A stretch of 64,000 bases of DNA from Amorphochlora amoebiformis. Its lineage: Eukaryota > Cercozoa > Chlorarachniophyceae. The notes below the pieces were generated by a model. It did no database searches and was not told the DNA's origin. It saw only the letters and a program-made list of their open reading frames with translations. The translations under genes and the position numbers were made by a program. Location of the stretch: the NCBI GenBank assembly GCA_054601695.1, contig BAAHQB010000328.1, positions 124,001 to 188,000 of the forward strand, in the 5' to 3' direction. This document shows, piece by piece, positions 45,036 through 62,180 of this stretch. The first letter of the stretch is position 1. Each line of letters begins with the position of its first letter.

Positions 45036-46817
45036 ATGGCGTCCGTATTTCCACGCCAAGAGCTAAAAGGACTCCGTTTCGAGTTTGAGCAATTTGTGAA
45101 TGATCAGATGCGTCAGCGCCGCGATCGGCTTCTCCGTAAGCTCCTTTTTAACACACCTCACAAACCAAACCTAAACTTTTACGTACACACCGTGTCACAA
45201 TGTACGAGGCTTGGGATGGGATCATGTTTGTGAGGGGACAGGATGGGGAAGGTAGATTGAGGGAATAGGTAGTGTGCGGGAAAAATTGAGCGTCAGATAG
45301 CGCCCATACTCAGGGTGGGGGGAAATCCGAGGGTGGGGGAAAATCCGAGCCTGAGGGGTGAACTTGGTCAATAGACGGGCGACGAAATGAGTGAGGGATA
45401 GGCTTGGATTTCTCTGTTGCTTCTTGGAGAGTTTGGATTGTGTCATTCGGGGTTACGATTGTGATCGTGATCGTGATCGTGGTCGTGATGTGATTGTAAT
45501 TGGGATTGGGATTTGTGACCGCGATTTGTGACTGCGATTTGTGATGTAATTGTGATTGTGATTGTGATTGTTATCGCGATGGTGACGGTGATTATGATTA
45601 TGATGATTATGTTGGATAGAGGTCACTATGCAGATTTGCAAGTATTACCTGAGGGGCACGTGCATGAAGGGCGATAGCTGTGAGTTCCGGCACACGCGGT
45701 CCGAGCGATCTGTCGTTTGTAAGCACTGGCTCCGCGGGTTGTGTAAGAAGGCAGACCGGTGCGACTACCTTCACGAGTATGATATGTCCAAGATGCAGCA
45801 GTGTCATTTCTTTCTCCATACTGGTACGCGAAAAATACTGAGTTTTCCATACACAGTCCACGTTCGTGGTTTCTAAGAGTGTGTTCTGAGACTGATGAAA
45901 CTGTGATAAGGTGAATGCCACAACAAGGAGTGCACCTTCCTGCACCAGCGACCGGAAGACCGACAGCGTGATTGTCCCTGGTATGACCGAGGCTTTTGCC
46001 AGCACGGTACGTACTAAGATTCGGTTCAGCATTACTCTAGAGCCAAAATCCAAAAATCCCTAACCTCGACGCTTTCCGCTCCTCTCCTCCCGTATGCATA
46101 CCCTGATATGCTTGTTTGATCTTGTCTATGTTTAGGTCCCACCTGTAGAAACAGACATGTACGGCGAGCTGCATGTGCCGACTACCTGGCAGGATTCTGC
46201 CTCAAGGGCCCCGACTGCCCCTATGGACAGTAAGTGCCCAAACACTAAAACCACCAGCGAGATATATATATATATAACGATATAACGATACAACGATACA
46301 AAACAAAGATATAACTATATACAAAACAAAGATACAACTATACATCGATGCGTGGCATCCATAAACGTGCGAACAAACTATTTCTCAACTTGCACTTATT
46401 ATTATTATTGTGTTGTGTTATTTCACATCACAGCCCCAAGTTCATTTTGACGAGTACCGTGAGCGATTCCAAAGGCAACGCGATGAACTGCGCCAACTGC
46501 GGCAAACACGGACACATCGCTGGAAACTGCCCGAAATTGGCCACGGGCTCCAAAAGGGTAGGTACCCGCGCGAACAAACGCACCCTGCCCTGCATACACT
46601 CCCATTGCGTTCGACTCATATGTGATTGAGGGATATGCTGTATGTTGTGTTGTTTTGTTGTAGTGGAGGCCTCTAGATCAAGTCACGTGCTTCAAGTGCG
46701 GCAAGATTGGACATTATGCCAATTGGGTACTATTATCATTGCAACTATCTCAACATTATACATATTCACATACATATATATATGTGTGTGTGTGTGTGTA
46801 TCTATGTATGTATATAT

Positions 46818-46880
<63 letters not shown>

Positions 46881-47016
46881 ATGTGTGTATCTATGTATGT
46901 ATATATACAACAATATATATATATATATATATATTCTGTACTGTATATATATATATATATATATGTATGTATATATAATATATATATATATATATGCATA
47001 TATATATCTGTACATT

Positions 47017-47055
<39 letters not shown>

Positions 47056-47080
47056 TATGCATATGTATGTACATGTATGA

Positions 47081-47138
<58 letters not shown>

Positions 47139-47696
47139 TATGCATATGTATGTATATTTATGAGTAGATATTTTTCTGGCTACTTAAATATGTACATTAC
47201 ATATGTGTATATATATATATATGCATATATATGTGTATATGTATGTGTGTGTATATATGTGTATGTATATTTATATGTATATGTATGTGTATGTGTGTAT
47301 ATATTATGATTATCAAGATATTATTATTAGTATTATTATTATTTGAGTTGTGTGTACATTCTGGTTTGATGTGATGTGTGTTTGTGGTTTGCGTGACAGT
47401 GTACCAACGAGCGCGCCAAGCCACCACCGGGTGGATACTCTTTGCCAGGACGCATGGGTCAAAGACGAAACGTGATTAGCGAGGAAGATCGTGAATTTTA
47501 TCGGGATGTCCGTGATCGTCGGCGGAAGCGCGAGCGTGGCCATGGCGAGCGTGATCGTCATTCCGGAATTGGGCGTGAACTCGAACGTGGTCAACGTGAC
47601 AACACGTACAGGGGTGAGCGAGAACCGCAGTCTCAGCCTCAGCCTCAGCCTCAGCCTCAGCCTCAGCCTCAGCCCATGTTTGAGGATCGTCAATGA
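45036..47696 (+). CDS. CPSF4: CPSF30/CPSF4 homologue: cleavage and polyadenylation factor zinc-finger subunit
   Basis: Seven GT-AG exons with consistent phase: 45036-45135, 45620-45823, 45911-46006, 46136-46229, 46434-46557, 46664-46726, 47400-47696; 325 residues. CPSF30 reads the poly(A) signal in the nuclear mRNA 3' processing complex. Five CCCH fingers are complete: C40-H58, C67-H85, C95-H113, C123-H141, C147-H165; the last His is split across an intron. Two CCHC knuckles follow at C184-C197 and C215-C228, where human CPSF4 has one; the second ([14 protein letters not shown]) closely resembles it. The motifs [13 protein letters not shown] and LHEYDMSKM are near-identical to animal CPSF4. 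The tail is Arg/Glu/Asp-rich and ends in a Gln-Pro repeat. The long last intron is TA/GT-rich. The start ATG is in a good purine context (GAGGACAATGG). Confidence 0.94.
45440..45610 (+). repeat. Intronic GTGATC/GTGATT array
   Basis: Degenerate hexamers (GTGATCGTGATC, GATTGTGATTGTG) in the first CPSF30 intron. Confidence 0.85.
46745..47345. repeat. Intronic (TA)n, (GT)n, TATG block
   Basis: Microsatellites fill the intron that splits the second zinc knuckle of the CPSF30 gene; a short TTA array lies at about 47,318-47,344. Confidence 0.92.
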
Positions 47697-47811
47697 TCGA
47701 TATCCGATTGCAACGATGCTCAGCCTCATCCTCAGCCTCATCCTCAGCCTCAGCCTCAACCTCAGCCCATGTTTGAGGATCGTCAATGATCGATATCCGA
47801 TTGTAACGCTG
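47628..47811 (+). repeat. 93-bp tandem duplication across the CPSF30 stop codon
   Basis: The CAGCCT hexamer array, the CCCATGTTTGAGGATCGTC coding end, the TGA and about 20 bp of 3' flank occur twice with a 93-bp offset. The second copy (from about 47,721) lies downstream of the stop and has diverged at several bases. Confidence 0.9.
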
Positions 47812-48113
47812 GAGAAGTGCGAACGTCATAATCTAGATAATAGCGTCCTACTAGCCTACTGTGCTAGCTGTAGTCCAAGTCATCATTCATTCTAGACTTT
47901 AATTGGCCAATTTGAAATAATATATCAATTAATACAATTATATTGTTCCCTCTGGACCGTATCGTATATGAATTCTACATTCACTAGCTATATTCTAGAT
48001 ATTAGAGTGACTATCATACGCTAGTAGTATATCCTAGATAGACTATCATACGCTACTAGTATATATATATATATATCCTAGATATCATTGAACTATCGTT
48101 GGTTATTATGTTA

Positions 48114-48151
<38 letters not shown>

Positions 48152-48321
48152 TATATATATATATATACATACATATATATGTAGATATATATATATATGT
48201 ATATATCTGTATATATATATATATGTCCAGATTTCTATATATGTATATATATATATTTATATAAATTTAGACAACACATATTATATATATATATATATAT
48301 ATACTTATACTAGATATATAT

Positions 48322-48369
<48 letters not shown>

Positions 48370-48400
48370 ATATCATGATATATCATACATATGAGAAAAT

Positions 48401-48468
<68 letters not shown>

Positions 48469-48469
48469 C

Positions 48470-48511
<42 letters not shown>

Positions 48512-48518
48512 ATGTATG

Positions 48519-48551
<33 letters not shown>

Positions 48552-48960
48552 GCATATACTATCTAGACCAAAGTCCAGCATGATGATATCATCTAGATGC
48601 ATATGGAATTCTAGACTTGCATATGGAATTCTAGACTTTCTAGACTTTGACCAGTCGACAGGAAGTGATACGTTACTAGTGATACGACGTGTATAACTAG
48701 GTTAATTGGATTGGAATATTAAATTCTAGCACTAGTAGTGATTGGTTGAATAATAACTTGAATTTATTTTTATTCTTTCTGCTGTAACTTTTTTTTTCAT
48801 TACATTATGTTTGCACGTCATTTCCTAGATTTCATTAAAAATCGAATCGTCGACATTCACGCGGCGCTACTGTCAGATCCGAGTATCTAGAGTATATTAC
48901 ACACAAACACTAGAACCACTAGATAGTATCTATATATATCTAGATATCAAGATATCTAGA
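47812..48960. other. Gene-free CTAG-rich and (TA)n spacer
   Basis: CTAG-rich words (ATCCTAGATA, GAATTCTAGACTT repeated at 48,606 and 48,626), TA tracts at 48,116-48,540 and a short T-run at 48,789-48,797. No coding sequence is supported. Confidence 0.6.
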
Positions 48961-48969
48961 TATATACAT

Positions 48970-49010
<41 letters not shown>

Positions 49011-49274
49011 ACATTACATAATATATATGCAGGCCTGCCCTGAGGTGAGCTCAGTAGGTCTAGTAGGTAGACGCGGAGGCTATGAGGCTTTCCGAGCCAA
49101 GTGGGTGCCATTACAAACAGCCTGGTTGGAAGTCTACCCCATCTGCAGATGCCCACACAGCACCATCCTACACGTACATGCACAAACAGTAACAGATAAC
49201 ACAATTCAAATCATCCAATTCGTGTACCATGCCACATTTCTATGTATTAATGTGTTATATACTGTGAGACACAT

Positions 49275-49324
<50 letters not shown>

Positions 49325-49342
49325 ATATATATATTTATATAT

Positions 49343-49392
<50 letters not shown>

Positions 49393-49451
49393 ACATATAC
49401 ATACATATATATATATATATACACATACATTATTATATATACATACATATG

Positions 49452-49494
<43 letters not shown>

Positions 49495-49743
49495 TTACAT
49501 ATTATACACATATGCATACAATACACATATGCATACACACATATATATACATATATATACACATAGATATATATATATATATATGCGGTTCCGTTCGGTT
49601 GGATTCAGTTGGGTAGTGTTTTGGCATTGTTACCAGGTGTTTGCCGTCGAGATCATCTGGCACATGCGGAGTGCATCCTAATTCCCAGATCTTACCACTC
49701 ATAGCCAAAGAGCTTTCCTACACGTTCGTGAAAAAACACTACT
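48961..49743. other. Spacer with TA block and two unique pieces
   Basis: Unique sequence at 49,030-49,260 is open on the plus strand ([20 protein letters not shown]) but has no recognisable domain. A TA block follows to 49,580, then unique sequence at 49,585-49,743. Confidence 0.4.
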
Positions 49744-49877
49744 CAACGATAGATATTCGACTACAAACATATCTTAGATACACATAGTTTTCGGGAAATG
49801 CAAATCTAGTCAACGATAGATATTCGGCTACAAACATATCTTGGATACACATAGCTTTCGGGAAATGCAAGTCTAGA
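49744..49877 (-). repeat. 67-bp tandem duplication at the end of the minus-strand gene
   Basis: Two copies, 49,744-49,810 and 49,811-49,877, differ at about six bases. Read on the minus strand, the unit begins with the CTAG that contains the stop codon (49,875-49,873), so the duplication is 3' flank starting at the stop. Confidence 0.88.
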
Positions 49878-50105
49878 TGTTCCCTACGACCTGTTCCGAA
49901 TAGGTGTGTAGCGTTTGCAAGATGGAGATGAGCTGGGGCTTGTTCAACATAGAGAGGTACCTCCTGACCACAAATACCGTTACCGTTACTGCAGACCATG
50001 CATACTTACATGCATGTATTATACAAAACAACGTATACATGTGTGTATATCTAGAATATATGCATAAATATAAACATGCACACATATACATACATTATAT
50101 GTATG

Positions 50106-50142
<37 letters not shown>

Positions 50143-50158
50143 GTATATGTATATTGTA

Positions 50159-50211
<53 letters not shown>

Positions 50212-50267
50212 ATATATATATACATATATATACATATATTATATATATATATATATATATTACATAC

Positions 50268-50353
<86 letters not shown>

Positions 50354-50381
50354 TAAATATATATATATGCATATAAATATG

Positions 50382-50414
<33 letters not shown>

Positions 50415-50431
50415 AATATATATATATATAT

Positions 50432-50498
<67 letters not shown>

Positions 50499-50593
50499 TG
50501 TACATATATATAAATGTATACCTATATATATATATATGTATATATATAAATGTGTACATATATATATAATATATGTTTATAAATGTGTACATT

Positions 50594-50640
<47 letters not shown>

Positions 50641-50655
50641 TTATATATATGTATA

Positions 50656-50735
<80 letters not shown>

Positions 50736-50744
50736 GTGTATATA

Positions 50745-50784
<40 letters not shown>

Positions 50785-52172
50785 ATATTCGTATGTGATA
50801 TACATACATGTGTGAGACCTGTAAAATGAAAAGGATTTGGTTTGATCGAGTGTAGCAAAGGGAAGATGCTTGACTACAAACTTGTGTTTTGGTTTTGGTT
50901 TCTTGGGTTTTAAGATCTGTCTGAATCTCAAGGCGTCCATCTCAATCTCTGGATTGACGCTCTGGGTTGTGGGGTTGTGGTTGGTGTCGGGGTTGGGTTG
51001 AGAATCCGAATTGGGAGTTGGATTTGGGTCTGGATCTGGATCTGACTCTGAATCTGGATCTGGATCTAAATCTGAATGAAGAGGCACAGGATCTGATGCT
51101 GCACCTTCTTGTTCACCGTGACGGCATCCTTTGTCGAGGTATTTGCTCTCTACGCCAGCTAGTTTGTCTTTGGTCGCCCCTGGCTTAGTCGCAGCCTCAG
51201 CGTCAGACGTAGCCTTGGGTGTTTCCCGAGTTCCTCCCACGGCTCTCGATCCAGAGCTGCGAGAAACCTTGCGAGGAGCCTTGCTGGGAGCATTGCCAAA
51301 AGCCGCAGCAGAAGCCGTTCCATCGCTGACGTCGCGAGCTGAATTAAAGATATCGCGATGAATCAAGGTGCGATGAGAAATACGATGTAATACTAATCTA
51401 ATCATCTGCAACGAATCAATGATACAAGCCTAGCCTCATTGGATGTGCTGAGACATGATGTGCAATGATACAACCTAGCCTCATTGGGTGTGCAGCGCAC
51501 GATGTGCAATGATACAAGCCTAGCCTCATTGCCTCATTGCCTTATTGCCTCATTGCCTCATTGCCTCATTGCCTCATTGCCTCATTGCCTCATTGCCTCA
51601 TTGGGTGTGCAGCGCACGATGTGCAATGATACAAGCTTAGCCTCATTGGTGTGTAGCGCACGATGTACAATGACACAAGCCTAGCCCATTAAGTGTGACT
51701 AGCCTCATTGGGTGTGGATGATGAGAATGTTGCGTACCGATCAGAAAGGACGAGATCCTATCGGCCAGAATCGCCTTCTTCCCCCGACTCGAAATCCTGT
51801 CACCATTTTTAATTGTGGGTCATGGAAAATCCAATGTGCTTTTTCAACAGGGGAGGTTGGGTATTCTCAAAATTACCCAAACAGTGTTGCAAGCTGTTGG
51901 AGGTTTTGCACCGGCCACTTGGTGCTCAACAACACACTCTCCATCGTCTAGATTCAACAGTAGATTTGCACACATAATCCAAATGCAAATAATAATCGAA
52001 ATCAATCATATCGAAAACGAAGTGCATCCACCATCCAAATCAATCAATCACTCATATCGAAAACGAACTGCACTCCAACACCACACAAATGCACATACAC
52101 ATATCTAAATATTATGTCAATATGTGCGAAAAACTTACACACATATGCATACATACATACATACATACATAT

Positions 52173-52237
<65 letters not shown>

Positions 52238-52343
52238 ATATGTATGTATGTATATGCATATATATACATATATACATATGTAAATGTGTACGCGTATATA
52301 TTGGTGTATGTGTAGGTGCATAACACACACATATATACACAAG

Positions 52344-52439
<96 letters not shown>

Positions 52440-52442
52440 TAT

Positions 52443-52488
<46 letters not shown>

Positions 52489-52505
52489 ATATACATATAT
52501 GCGTG

Positions 52506-52544
<39 letters not shown>

Positions 52545-52617
52545 TATATGTTTGTGTGTGTTTTATATCATATGTACATATATGTTTATGTAATATATAT
52601 ATTCATATATATACTCA

Positions 52618-52694
<77 letters not shown>

Positions 52695-54101
52695 AATATA
52701 TTTATATATATATATGTATATATATATATATTATCATGTATAATGTGTATTTGCTAATATAAATAAATACAACATGATACATCCTAAATGAACATGCATA
52801 CTCAATAAATGCATACACACTGACACATACACACGCACACGCACACACACACACATTCTCTGTTTGCCACAAAAGGGCACAAAAGGGCCACAAAGACACA
52901 AACCGTTTTTGCGCCTTCGTCTCGGGGTGAATAAAAGGTGAAGGAAGCTATGTTGTGCTTGCGGAAAGCCTTTTGGCCCATGGAGCCCAGCAGAAGCCTG
53001 TGGAGTTTCTTCAACTGCGCGTACATGATAACATATTAATCAACGGCGAGCCAAATCGCGAGGTGAGATTGTGGTTACCAGAATGTCGTCCTTGTCGAGG
53101 ATTTTCAACCCTTTTTGGATGGACGGCACCAGACCCAACATACCCTCCCTAGCTGCCCTCATCTCGACTCCTGTTTCATCTTGAGAACCCAACTGCGGCC
53201 CCGGCCCTGTACCCTGCCCTGACCCCGACCCCGACCCCGATCCCGACCCCAACCCCGACCCCGAACCCGAACCCGAACCCGAACCCACCTGGTCACCCGG
53301 GTGATCTTCCTCATGCTCCGCTTCGCCGACCACCTCAATAACGTCGACGTTCCCCGTATTCCTCATGCTCCTCGCATTCCTCACACTGCTCATATTTCTG
53401 GTTTTCCTTGTGGATCTGGTTCTAGTCCTTGTGGCATACCCAGATACGGATCCTGATCCAGAGGCTTTTGTTTCGTCGATATGAATGATATCCATCATAT
53501 CCGCCCCCCAAAGCCCGGAAATCTTGGCGTTGGACTTAATTCTTTTCCCCGCTCTGGATGCTGCCTTGGCGTTGGTCGTGCGCAGCCTCTTTCTTTTCTT
53601 GCTTCCTACCCCAACAGCCTTTCCAGCGGTGTTGGCTATCTTGCTTAGGGGGACGTCAGACTCGCTGTCGCTATCGCTGTCGCTGTCATCATCGCTGCAG
53701 TCTGTATCTCGTGCTTTGCTTTGTTTTGGCCTCTGTCTTGCACCTGCCTCAGGTCTGTTTGAACGAGCTTGTGTACGCACCCTACCCAATGCTGTCTGAA
53801 CTGACCCTTTCTTGTGAGTCCCTAGTCTTCTTGTAACCACCTTTACTTCCGCTTTCTTGCGTCGTCTATGCCGGACCTGGGAAAGGGGCCCAGAGGGGGT
53901 GTCTTTCTTGGCTGGTGACGGTTGTGGGTTTGCGGGGAGCTCTGCTCGTTGATTCGTGAGCTTGGTATTCTGGCCGGTCGATTTCGCAAAAATTGCGGCC
54001 TTTTTCGAGTCAACATTGGAGTCCTGTTTGGATTCCAAACCTACCTTCAATTCCGAACTTGGATTTGGACCCAAATCAACGCCTTTTTTGGCCCTCTTCA
54101 T
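49873..54101 (-). CDS. Unassigned disordered, nuclear-type protein
   Basis: Five GT-AG exons with matching phases: 54101-53079, 53014-52904, 51947-51877, 51397-50808 (donor GTATGT) and 49988-49873; 636 residues. The first 341 residues are mostly disordered: Lys/Arg clusters such as [14 protein letters not shown], an acidic Ser-Asp run ([14 protein letters not shown]) and a Gly-Ser repeat from a CCCGAC/CCCGAA hexamer. Residues 342-402 look folded ([50 protein letters not shown]). A second disordered part has Asp-Pro/Asn-Pro repeats, then a helical end ([20 protein letters not shown]). There are no membrane segments. The charge pattern suggests a nuclear or chromatin protein; I recognise no family. 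The first exon could be a separate gene, but the donor and frame support joining. Confidence 0.6.
50095..50795. repeat. Intronic (TA)n block
   Basis: TA repeats between the last two exons of the minus-strand gene. Confidence 0.93.
51420..51720 (+). repeat. Intronic array with CATTGCCT octamers
   Basis: Nine CATTGCCT units run at about 51,528-51,602. Both sides have imperfect copies of a unit containing GTGCAGCGCACGATGTGCAA and ACAAGCCTAGCCTCATT. Confidence 0.88.
52140..52740. repeat. Intronic (TA)n and CATA block
   Basis: CATACATA run at 52,147-52,180, then TA repeats to about 52,735, in the second intron of the minus-strand gene. Confidence 0.92.
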
Positions 54102-54118
54102 TCTCCCTTGGCTGGGGC

Positions 54119-54225
54119 AGTGTTGGTGATGGGTTCCGAAAATATACGTACCCTCTAATAACTATTAATAGGGCTGTTGGTGGGTTCCGAAAATGTACAG
54201 TACCCTCTTAACAAGTATTAAACTA
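54119..54225 (-). promoter_or_regulatory. Duplicated 5' flank with GGGTTCCGAAAAT motif
   Basis: Two copies, about 54 bp apart, of TGTTGGTG..GGGTTCCGAAAATNTAC..TACCCTCT lie 18-110 bp upstream of the start codon of the minus-strand gene. They may be promoter or 5' UTR elements; function is inferred only from position. Confidence 0.45.
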
Positions 54226-54332
54226 GATGTTGAGAACGATAGATTGTGCGAGCAGTGGGAGAGAAAGAGAGGGAGAAGACAAGGGAAAAGGAAGAGAGTG
54301 AAAGATGGATATACAAATACATACGTATACAT

Positions 54333-54409
<77 letters not shown>

Positions 54410-54572
54410 CATATATAACGTAATATAACACAATGTGATATGATATAATATACCGCAATATAATATTATTCTACATAATATATATACATATATATATATA
54501 TATATTATATATATATATATATACTACAATATAATATACATTATTTAATCTAACATAATGTAATATAACACC

Positions 54573-54623
<51 letters not shown>

Positions 54624-54777
54624 ATTTTTATATATATATATATATTTCTATATATATATATATATTATATATGTTTACATATGCTGGATTAACGTCGTCA
54701 TAGGCATCGCTGTATACATAGGTAGGTATATAATGAATGTATATATTCATGAATAGGATGCCAGTGTATCGTAAACA
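54226..54777. repeat. GA tract and (TA)n block
   Basis: A purine-rich stretch at 54,258-54,305, a CA run at 54,333-54,350, then TA repeats with AATATAACA words to about 54,670. Confidence 0.85.
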
Positions 54778-54794
54778 ACATGATGACTTAATGA

Positions 54795-54932
54795 TATCAC
54801 TATACGACTGTTATTGATATCACTATACGACTGTTATTGATATCACTATACGACTGTTATTGATATCACTATACGACTGTTATTGATATCACTATACGAC
54901 TGTTATTGATATCACTATACGACTGTTATCAT
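54795..54932 (+). repeat. 23-bp minisatellite
   Basis: Six near-perfect copies of TGATATCACTATACGACTGT plus TAT. Confidence 0.95.
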
Positions 54933-54959
54933 CATTTCTACTATTACTACTAGTATTAT

Positions 54960-55495
<536 letters not shown>

Positions 55496-55980
55496 TAAAC
55501 GCGCGATTGGATCGAAATAAACAACAGCCTGATAACGTAAATTGTTGTAAGCAAAAACAGTCATTGCGCGTCACGATAATCAGTTAGCACGAACCCACAA
55601 TCTGTAAACGCGTATCAGTAATATTCCTTTCTTGCAAACACTCGGAATAGACTCTTCTTCCTGCACACAAAGCATCGGATCCGTAGATAATGTAGTGTAG
55701 CACCGGTGTACCTCCTGCAGTGGTCCCCAACACGTAGTTGACCCCACAGTACAAAGAAGCGAAGAAATATTTCGATAAAACTTCTTACAAAATAACAGTG
55801 AGTCCATTCGTGTGACATGCTTAGATACCAGGTAATTACCGGGTACGAACATAAAATATCGCTCAATAAAAAATAACAAACAATTTCCCGTTCGCTCATG
55901 GCGCGGCCAAAGCTCCCCCGGGTTTCATACCCCGCAAGCACGCAGCAAGCAGCCATGAACAAGATATGCCATGGACACTC

Positions 55981-56069
<89 letters not shown>

Positions 56070-56327
56070 GGGAAAGTTCTAGAAGCGTGACATGGTGTGA
56101 CGTCACGTTGTATCACAGTATATCTAGTAGCCTGCATGGTACTACCGGGTACTACCCGATACTACCGGAAAGGTAATCTCCGAGCAATATCCGGGATCTC
56201 CAGCGATCTCCAGCTACATACGTCTAGACGTACGGTTATATACTCAAACGAGCTATCGATATCTACTCTTCGAGCTGCGTCCCCTTGTCATTGTCATTGC
56301 ATGTCATTGTCATTGATAGACATTGAA
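55496..56327. other. Spacer left of the hAT element
   Basis: Unique sequence with a TA tract at 55,986-56,066. Positions 55,615-55,985 are open on the minus strand (Cys/Phe/Leu-rich) without a domain. A TGACGTCA palindrome lies at 56,098-56,105 and ACTACCGG-like words at 56,140-56,172. I cannot assign a gene. Confidence 0.4.
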
Positions 56328-56590
56328 TAGTTAGAATACGAATAATTCTAGCATAGTACTATTCGAATTATTCGTTTAATTATTATTCAGAATACCAAAT
56401 TTAAATTAGAAACGAGAATAATAGTCGAATATTCAGAATAATTATTTGCGCATATATATGAGAGTAGAATAATTCGGAATATTCCGAATAGTATCCCACT
56501 ATTCTGAATAATTGAGAATAATTTACTACTATTCTATAATTCTACGTATATACAATTCTAACTATTCTACTATTCGTAACTATTCTATTC
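56328..56590. repeat. hAT left terminal and subterminal repeats
   Basis: Imperfect terminal inverted repeat followed by many ATTCGAATTATTC-like words and one TTCGGAATATTCCGAA palindrome (about 56,472-56,487). Such clusters are typical transposase-binding ends of hAT elements. Confidence 0.65.
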
Positions 56591-57210
56591 GTTTCTCTCG
56601 TATATATTTACATATATTTACCAAATAGAGACCTTTCGCAAAATATATTTCTACAACTCGGCCCGACAAGTTCTTCTAAAAACTTCTGGGGTGTTGCCTT
56701 TCGCAAATGGTGTTGGGTTCCGAAAATGTGACACGTGTGCTTGATCAAATATACAATCACCAGATGGTAGAGATGCCACCGAAGTTGGAGATGCCATTGC
56801 AATACGCGGAGATGATACTGAAGACTGAGATGCTACGCGCATATTGTACAGATGTGGATTTTGATACTGTTGGTCATTGACGCGATGCTGAATCGCATGT
56901 TCAGTGTACCAACCATGTTGAGAACCCTGTTGCAGCACATGACGAGGATGCATACCAGGACGAAGAGGCATCCCAGGACGATATGCATTGTTGCTGATCT
57001 GATCTTGCAAGATTCCCCGGTCAGACATACTGGTTTTGTGCGCCAATGCCATACGCGGGAGAGAGTTTGCACGGAACTGACGGAACCGACGGAACTCAAA
57101 TGGTGAGGTTTAGGTATAGCCCTGCCACATAATTTCTCGGCCGCTTAATTACGGGACTTGGAATCCGATGGCTATCCGCACATAACTCGTGCCCGCCACT
57201 GCCGCAACCC

Positions 57211-60924
<3,714 letters not shown>

Positions 60925-61024
60925 TACTAATCATTGTTGAATTCGTAACAATACTCCAAACGTTTATGAATTTATTTGTAAACTTGTTGTAATTTAGTAA
61001 ACATACTGTGCTATTAATATTTTA

Positions 61025-61245
61025 TATAATTATTCTACGAGGAAAATCATTATTCGTAGAATACGAATAATTCAGAATACTTTAAAACTATCCCGAATTA
61101 TTCCGAATAATAGAATAGCTATTCGAATTATTCCAATTATTCTGAATAGTCGAAGAGAAGATAGAATAATTCGGAATATTCCGAATAATGCCATGATTAT
61201 TCTAATTTATTCGAATAGTGTTTGATTATTCGAATTCTATCACTA
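61025..61245. repeat. hAT right terminal and subterminal repeats
   Basis: ATTCGAAT/GAATAATTC words, a TTCGGAATATTCCGAA palindrome at about 61,172-61,187, and the imperfect inverted terminus ending CACTA at 61,245. Confidence 0.65.
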
Positions 61246-61246
61246 G

Positions 61247-61372
61247 TTAGGGTGTCGGGTTAGGGTGTCGGGTTAGAGTGTCGGGTTAGGGTGTCGGGTT
61301 AGGGTGTCGGGTTAGGGTGTCGGGTTAGGGTGTCGGGTTAGGGTGTCGGGTTAGGGTGTCGGGTTAGGGTGT
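61247..61372 (+). repeat. 13-bp telomere-like minisatellite (TTAGGGTGTCGGG)n
   Basis: About ten near-perfect copies directly after the right end of the hAT element. The unit reads as TTAGGG joined to TGTCGGG. Confidence 0.93.
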
Positions 61373-61722
61373 AGACCTTGTTAAGTCAGCGATTATTGCG
61401 ATTAATCGTCATCATAGAAACGAAATATCATAATCGAAAATTCAGCCGATTACCATTGAAAAAAGGCGTGATTTTTTGCAATCGTGAGAACTAAGTTAAT
61501 AGTTATATATATGGTCTATACTAATTAAATATTTTTCAACATAAGAAAAATATAAAAGTATTACAAAATGCAAACAGATTCTAGAGATTAATCTAGATAA
61601 TTATTTTAAGACGGTCTTTAGTCTAAAATTTGTAATTTAATAATTTAATAAAAGATGTATATATATATATATATATCTAGATATATATATATATATATTT
61701 ACTAGATATATACATATATAAT

Positions 61723-61771
<49 letters not shown>

Positions 61772-61779
61772 ATTATATA

Positions 61780-61826
<47 letters not shown>

Positions 61827-61827
61827 A

Positions 61828-61872
<45 letters not shown>

Positions 61873-61876
61873 AATA

Positions 61877-61924
<48 letters not shown>

Positions 61925-62180
61925 TATGTATATACATATATATATTATAATATACATTATACGTATAACATATATATTTATTAATAGATGGAACTGGAAC
62001 ACAAAAACAAACTCGCACAGACACACACACACCCAACATATGCACGGTAACAGCATTTAAATTGTAGTTAACGTTTGATAAACTTTCTCAAAATTATTGC
62101 AAGAATATTAGCACACACAGTCGACACATCAGGCTGAAATAAACAATAAGAAATAGTTGCGTAGAGATCCATGAGAGTGC
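61373..62180. other. Spacer with TA block
   Basis: AT-rich unique sequence to about 61,655 with a TTCAGCCGATTA word at 61,440 that recalls the GGCTGAA motifs at 63,200-63,470. A TA tract runs to 61,985, then unique sequence to the accessory frame. The left end of the Harbinger-like element may lie here. Confidence 0.45.
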
